A stretch of DNA of 8,700 nucleotides from Ruminococcus sp. UBA1780 (GTDB taxonomy: Bacteria > Bacillota > Clostridia > Oscillospirales > Ruminococcaceae). The notes under the pieces were generated by a model. That model did not search any database. It was not told the DNA's origin and saw only the letters and a list, made by a program, of their open reading frames with translations. Within the stretch, counting starts at the first letter, position 1. Every line of letters starts with the position of its first letter. Positions 5,725-8,700 of this stretch are shown here, piece by piece. A program made the translations under genes and the position numbers. The stretch covers positions 1 through 8,700 of the forward strand of contig DCGK01000065.1 of assembly GCA_002315235.1 (NCBI GenBank), given 5' to 3'.

Positions 5725-6357
5725 ATGTATAACAACGTAAAAATTATCGAACATCCACTCGTACAGCACAAACTTTCACTTCTCAGAGACAAGACAACAG
5801 GCTCAAAGGAATTCAGGGAACTTATTTCTGAAACAGCTATGCTTATGTGCTATGAAGCTACAAGAGATCTTCCTCTTAAGGAAGTTGAGATTTCAACTCC
5901 TCTTGCAACATCAAAGTCAAAGATTATTTCAGGTCGTAAGCTTGCTTTTATTCCGATTCTCAGAGCGGGTCTTGGTATGGCTGAAGGTGCTATGGAACTT
6001 GTTCCGGCAGCAAAGATTGGTCATGTAGGTACATTCCGTGATCCTGAAACACTTGAATCAGTTCTTTACTACAGCAAGCTTCCTGAAGATATAAACGAAC
6101 GTGACGCTATCATTCTTGATCCTATGCTTGCAACAGGTGCATCAGTATGTGTTGCGATTGATGAGCTTAAGAAGAAGAACGTAAAGAGCATCAAGTTCAT
6201 GTGTATTATTGCATCACCTGAAGGTCTTGAAAAGGTTGCTTCCATGCATCCTGAGGTTGAAATTTACTGCTGCGCAGTTGATGATCACCTTGATGAACAC
6301 AAGTACATCATTCCGGGACTCGGAGATGCCGGCGACCGTATTTTCGGTACAAAGTAA
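5725..6357 (+). CDS. upp: Uracil phosphoribosyltransferase
   Basis: It salvages uracil by joining it to PRPP, giving UMP in the cytoplasm. At 210 residues it has the standard length. [11 protein letters not shown] (75-85) and the PRPP-binding loop [11 protein letters not shown] (130-140) are present, and the C-terminal [16 protein letters not shown] (194-209) is the uracil-recognition region. The PRPP loop usually reads DPMLATGG; here the last Gly is Ala139, a mild change unlikely to break the enzyme. AAGGAGG (5708-5714) lies ten bases before the ATG. It is probably transcribed with rpiB from 5154-5182, passing the hairpin at 5661-5693. A terminator-like hairpin follows 20 bases after the stop. 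Confidence 0.97.
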   Translation: MYNNVKIIEHPLVQHKLSLLRDKTTGSKEFRELISETAMLMCYEATRDLPLKEVEISTPLATSKSKIISGRKLAFIPILRAGLGMAEGAMELVPAAKIGHVGTFRDPETLESVLYYSKLPEDINERDAIILDPMLATGASVCVAIDELKKKNVKSIKFMCIIASPEGLEKVASMHPEVEIYCCAVDDHLDEHKYIIPGLGDAGDRIFGTK

Positions 6358-6377
6358 AACTTTTATGTATTTTCATG

Positions 6378-6406
6378 ATAAGACGCTTCATTCCGGGGCG
6401 TCTTAT
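6378..6406 (+). terminator. Terminator-like hairpin after upp
   Basis: ATAAGACGC (6378-6386) and GCGTCTTAT (6398-6406) form a 9-bp stem with an 11-base loop, followed by the weakly T-rich TGTTGTTT. The broken T run suggests partial rather than complete termination. Confidence 0.65.
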
Positions 6407-6430
6407 TGTTGTTTAACGAGGTAATGAGAA

Positions 6431-7153
6431 ATGGATGAAAAAATAAAAAAGTTTCAGGAGTGGACAGACAGTTCGCGGAACACTGTATTTTTCGGTGGAG
6501 CCGGAGTTTCGACAGAAAGCGGTATTCCGGATTTCAGAAGCGTTGACGGACTGTACAGCAGGAAATATGACTACCCTCCCGAAGAGATAATAAGTCATGA
6601 ATTCTTTTATGCAAAAACAGAAGAGTTCTACAGGTTTTACCGGGACAGGATGCTTGCTCCTGATGCGAAACCGAATGCCGCACATCTGAAGCTTGCAGAG
6701 CTTGAAGCGGCAGGAAAGCTCAGTGCTGTTATTACACAGAACATTGACGGACTGCATCAGGCCGCAGGAAGCAGAAATGTCTATGAGCTTCACGGAGCTG
6801 TAAGCAGAAACTTCTGTCTGAAATGCGGAAAGAGATACGGAATGGAGCATATTCTTGAAAGTATTCCGCTTCCTTACTGTCAGTGCGGCGGACTTCTGAA
6901 ACCGGATGTTGTTCTTTATAACGAAGGCCTTGATGACAATGTTGTCAACGGTGCTGTAAAGGCGATATCATCTGCAGAACTGCTTATTGTCGGGGGTACT
7001 TCGCTTGTGGTGTATCCGGCAGCCGGCCTGCTCAGATATTTCAAAGGAAGCCATATTGTGCTTATAAACAAAGCATCAACTGCATTTGACAAAAACTGTG
7101 ATCTTGTATTTAACGATTCAATCGGTGAAATACTCGGACAGATCAGGGTATGA
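6431..7153 (+). CDS. Sir2-family NAD-dependent protein deacylase (sirtuin)
   Basis: Sirtuins remove acetyl or other acyl groups from lysine, using NAD and releasing nicotinamide and O-acyl-ADP-ribose. The 240-residue chain shows the NAD motif GAGVSTESGIPDFRS (23-37), TQNIDGLH (102-109) with catalytic His121 in the ELHGA segment, four Cys for the structural zinc (129, 132, 150, 152) and GGTSLVVYP (188-196). The second Cys pair is CxC rather than the more common CxxC. GAGGT (6418-6422) precedes the ATG by eight bases. The gene sits only 73 bases after upp with a hairpin between and no clear promoter, so it may rely on read-through or a promoter inside upp. Its stop overlaps the first possible start of the transporter gene. 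Its preferred acyl group cannot be judged with certainty. Confidence 0.95.
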   Translation: MDEKIKKFQEWTDSSRNTVFFGGAGVSTESGIPDFRSVDGLYSRKYDYPPEEIISHEFFYAKTEEFYRFYRDRMLAPDAKPNAAHLKLAELEAAGKLSAVITQNIDGLHQAAGSRNVYELHGAVSRNFCLKCGKRYGMEHILESIPLPYCQCGGLLKPDVVLYNEGLDDNVVNGAVKAISSAELLIVGGTSLVVYPAAGLLRYFKGSHIVLINKASTAFDKNCDLVFNDSIGEILGQIRV

Positions 7154-7157
7154 AGAC

Positions 7158-7162
7158 GGAGG
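7158..7162 (+). promoter_or_regulatory. Ribosome site that sets the MATE gene start
   Basis: GGAGG lies 11 bases before ATG 7174. The earlier in-frame ATG 7150, overlapping the sirtuin stop, has only AGGG directly against it and adds eight residues (MKTEDVHL) not expected in the family. Confidence 0.6.
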
Positions 7163-7173
7163 ACGTACATCTG

Positions 7174-8517
7174 ATGAACAGTAAAAACAGTCTTACATCA
7201 GGAAATCCGGTGTCAACTCTTGTAAAATTTGCTCTGCCGTTTCTTCTGGCATGCTTTCTTCAGACTTTCTACGGTATGGTTGATATGTTTGCTGCCGGCA
7301 GGTACAACGGGTCGGAAACAACAGCAGCCGTATCAATCGGCAGTCAGATTATGCACATGATAACTGTGATGATTGTAGGATTCACAATGGGTATTACGGT
7401 TATGACCGGCAGAGCTTTCGGTGAGAAAAATAACAGGAAAGCAGCATTCACAGCCGGCGCGTCAGCATTTTACTATATGACAGCATCTGTGGCTGCTTCT
7501 GTAATACTGTTTCTGCTTGCTTCACCGCTTGCAGGAATAATGCAGACACCTGAGCCGGCATTTGCTGAAACGGTAAAGTATCTCAGGGTCTGTCTTCTCG
7601 GGATACCGTTTATAACCGGTTACAATATTATCAGCAGTATTTTCAGAGGTGCAGGAGATTCGAAGAGACCTATGATGTTTGTTGCTGCAGCATGTACAGT
7701 GAACATTGCACTTGATTTTATTTTTGTCGGAGGCATGAAGCTCGGTGCCTTTGGTGCTGCGCTTGCTACAGTATCCGGGCAGCTTGTGAGTGTTGTTTAT
7801 GCGTTTGTATATCTGGTCAGAAAAGGTGCGGGAGTAAAAATCACCCGTGAGCATTTCAGACCTGACAGTGAAAAGTTCAGACCTGTGTTTAAGGTCGGAT
7901 TTCCGGTCGCAATGCAGGACGGACTTATTCAGGTTGCCTTCATAATTATCACTGTTATAGCTAACAGAAGAGGTCTGACGGCTGCAACGGCGGTAGGGAT
8001 AGTTGAAAGACTTATTGGTTTTATGTTTCTCGTTCCGTCAGCAATGCTTTCTGCTCTTTCTGCAATTACAGCGCAGAATATGGGTGCCGGGAACAGGGAA
8101 AGAGCAGGACTTACTCTCAGGTACGGGCTGATAATAACATCAGTTTACGGAATTATCTGCTGCATCTGCAATCAGATTATTCCGGAGAGTTTTATCGGAA
8201 TATTTACAAAGGATGCAGATGTACTGGCAGCCGGATGCGAATATATGAAATCATATGCCTTTGACTGTATATTTGCCGGAATGCATTTCTGCTTCAGCGG
8301 ATATTTCTGCGGTGATCAGAAATCACATATTTCATTTATTCACAATATTATTTCAATTATTACAGTGAGGATACCGGGAGCGTATCTTGCAAGCGTATGG
8401 TATGCTGATACACTGTGGCCTATGGGTCTTGCAGCGCCCCTTGGCTCGCTTCTCTCGGCACTTATCTGTACCGGCTTTTACTTCTGGTACAGAAACAAAG
8501 AACGTCAGTTATCATAA
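7174..8517 (+). CDS. MATE-family multidrug/toxin efflux transporter
   Basis: This is a 447-residue polytopic inner-membrane protein with about 12 hydrophobic segments in two halves, as usual for MATE antiporters, which export organic cations or other compounds in exchange for Na+ or H+. It opens with LTSGNPVSTLVKFALPF, a common start in clostridial members, and has an Asp (37) in the first membrane helix. IFRGAGDSKRPMMF (156-169) and AQNMGAGNRERA (300-311) correspond to the conserved RGxGDxKxPM and GQNxGAGxxxRA segments of the two halves. The start at ATG 7174 is chosen for its GGAGG; ATG 7150 would overlap the sirtuin stop as ATGA. Close linkage suggests one message with the sirtuin gene, but no functional tie is known. 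The substrate cannot be told from sequence. No clear terminator follows. Confidence 0.93.
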   Translation: MNSKNSLTSGNPVSTLVKFALPFLLACFLQTFYGMVDMFAAGRYNGSETTAAVSIGSQIMHMITVMIVGFTMGITVMTGRAFGEKNNRKAAFTAGASAFYYMTASVAASVILFLLASPLAGIMQTPEPAFAETVKYLRVCLLGIPFITGYNIISSIFRGAGDSKRPMMFVAAACTVNIALDFIFVGGMKLGAFGAALATVSGQLVSVVYAFVYLVRKGAGVKITREHFRPDSEKFRPVFKVGFPVAMQDGLIQVAFIIITVIANRRGLTAATAVGIVERLIGFMFLVPSAMLSALSAITAQNMGAGNRERAGLTLRYGLIITSVYGIICCICNQIIPESFIGIFTKDADVLAAGCEYMKSYAFDCIFAGMHFCFSGYFCGDQKSHISFIHNIISIITVRIPGAYLASVWYADTLWPMGLAAPLGSLLSALICTGFYFWYRNKERQLS

Positions 8518-8576
8518 TCTGCCGCTGTGCCGGTCGTTTACGGCAATGACAGGCTGCCGGGACACTGAGCGGGGAG

Positions 8577-8606
8577 TTGACCGGAAAGACGAATGTGTGA
8601 TATGAT
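8577..8606 (+). promoter_or_regulatory. Extended -10 promoter for the gene at the right edge
   Basis: TTGACC (8577-8582), 18-base spacer, then TGA directly before TATGAT (8601-8606), an extended -10. The predicted start near 8612 would place the 8610-8637 hairpin at the very 5' end of the message. Confidence 0.65.
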
Positions 8607-8609
8607 AGA

Positions 8610-8637
8610 TACAAATGCGGTATATATCGCATTTGTA
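8610..8637 (+). repeat. Leader hairpin before the right-edge gene
   Basis: TACAAATGCG (8610-8619) and CGCATTTGTA (8628-8637) are exact inverted repeats around an eight-base GTATATAT loop. No T run follows. The stem would lie at the transcript's 5' end and may protect it from decay; terminator use is unlikely. Confidence 0.6.
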
Positions 8638-8662
8638 ATAAAAGCATATATACGGAGGAAAT

Positions 8663-8700
8663 ATGAACAGAACAGGAATATGTCCGAAATGCGGATCAGG
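8663..8700 (+). CDS. N-terminus of a CxxC (zinc-ribbon-like) protein, cut by the window edge
   Basis: Only 12 full codons are visible. They open MNRTG and carry CPKCG with Cys7 and Cys10, the first half of a typical zinc ribbon. GGAGG (8654-8658) precedes the ATG by four bases, a short but usable spacing, and a promoter with leader hairpin lies upstream. In Clostridia this start is common in small zinc-ribbon proteins and membrane proteins with an N-terminal zinc ribbon; I cannot choose between these. Confidence 0.6.
   Translation, partial: MNRTGICPKCGS

Noticed and set aside
7150..7173. ATG 7150 as the MATE start (ATGA overlap with the sirtuin stop)
   Set aside because: An attractive coupling signal, but the ribosome site is too close; GGAGG and the family-typical N-terminus favour ATG 7174. 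Use of both starts cannot be excluded.
8518..8576. Terminator after the MATE gene
   Set aside because: A 5-bp TGCCG/CGGCA stem (8528-8545) is present, but there is no T run and the helix is weak.
1..8700. CRISPR array, prophage, transposase, toxin-antitoxin or defence system
   Set aside because: No direct repeat-spacer pattern, integrase, transposase or recognisable toxin/defence gene was seen in any frame.

Overview
The window looks like a chromosomal segment from a low-to-mid-GC Clostridia species. Ruminococcus or another Oscillospiraceae member is my best guess, from the style of the proteins (formate-THF ligase, two-helix ECF sigma factor, single-pass anti-sigma-like protein, clostridial sirtuin), near-consensus SigA-type promoters and AGGAGG-type ribosome sites. 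The genus is inference; the sequence carries no rRNA or other marker that settles it.

Left part (1-2190): a secreted low-complexity protein is cut by the left edge and read leftward. A 321-base divergent region follows, full of TTCC(C)GGAA palindromes and one large inverted repeat. Then comes a rightward pair: an ECF sigma factor (593-1048) and a single-pass membrane protein with a His/Pro/Glu-rich exterior (1210-2130), very likely its anti-sigma partner. The 161 bases between them hold three RNA-type structures, including perfect 14-bp and 15-bp hairpins. A strong intrinsic terminator closes the unit. This is the most unusual part of the window.

Middle (2260-6410): housekeeping genes. A strong promoter drives fhs (formate-tetrahydrofolate ligase), followed one base later by tsaE and then, overlapping, tsaB (two proteins of tRNA t6A synthesis). 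rpiB (ribose-5-phosphate isomerase B) has its own promoter and is followed by upp (uracil phosphoribosyltransferase); a hairpin lies between them and a terminator-like hairpin follows upp.

Right part (6431-8700): a sirtuin-type NAD-dependent deacylase and a MATE-family efflux transporter are closely linked. A separate promoter, a leader hairpin and the first 12 codons of a CxxC (zinc-ribbon-like) protein then run off the right edge.

The housekeeping genes are ordinary in sequence. The features worth following are the sigma/anti-sigma unit with its structured spacer, a small family of GTRAACG/CGTTYAC palindromes that recurs between rpiB and upp, and the palindromes in the divergent region. 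I see no mobile-element gene, CRISPR array, tRNA or rRNA.
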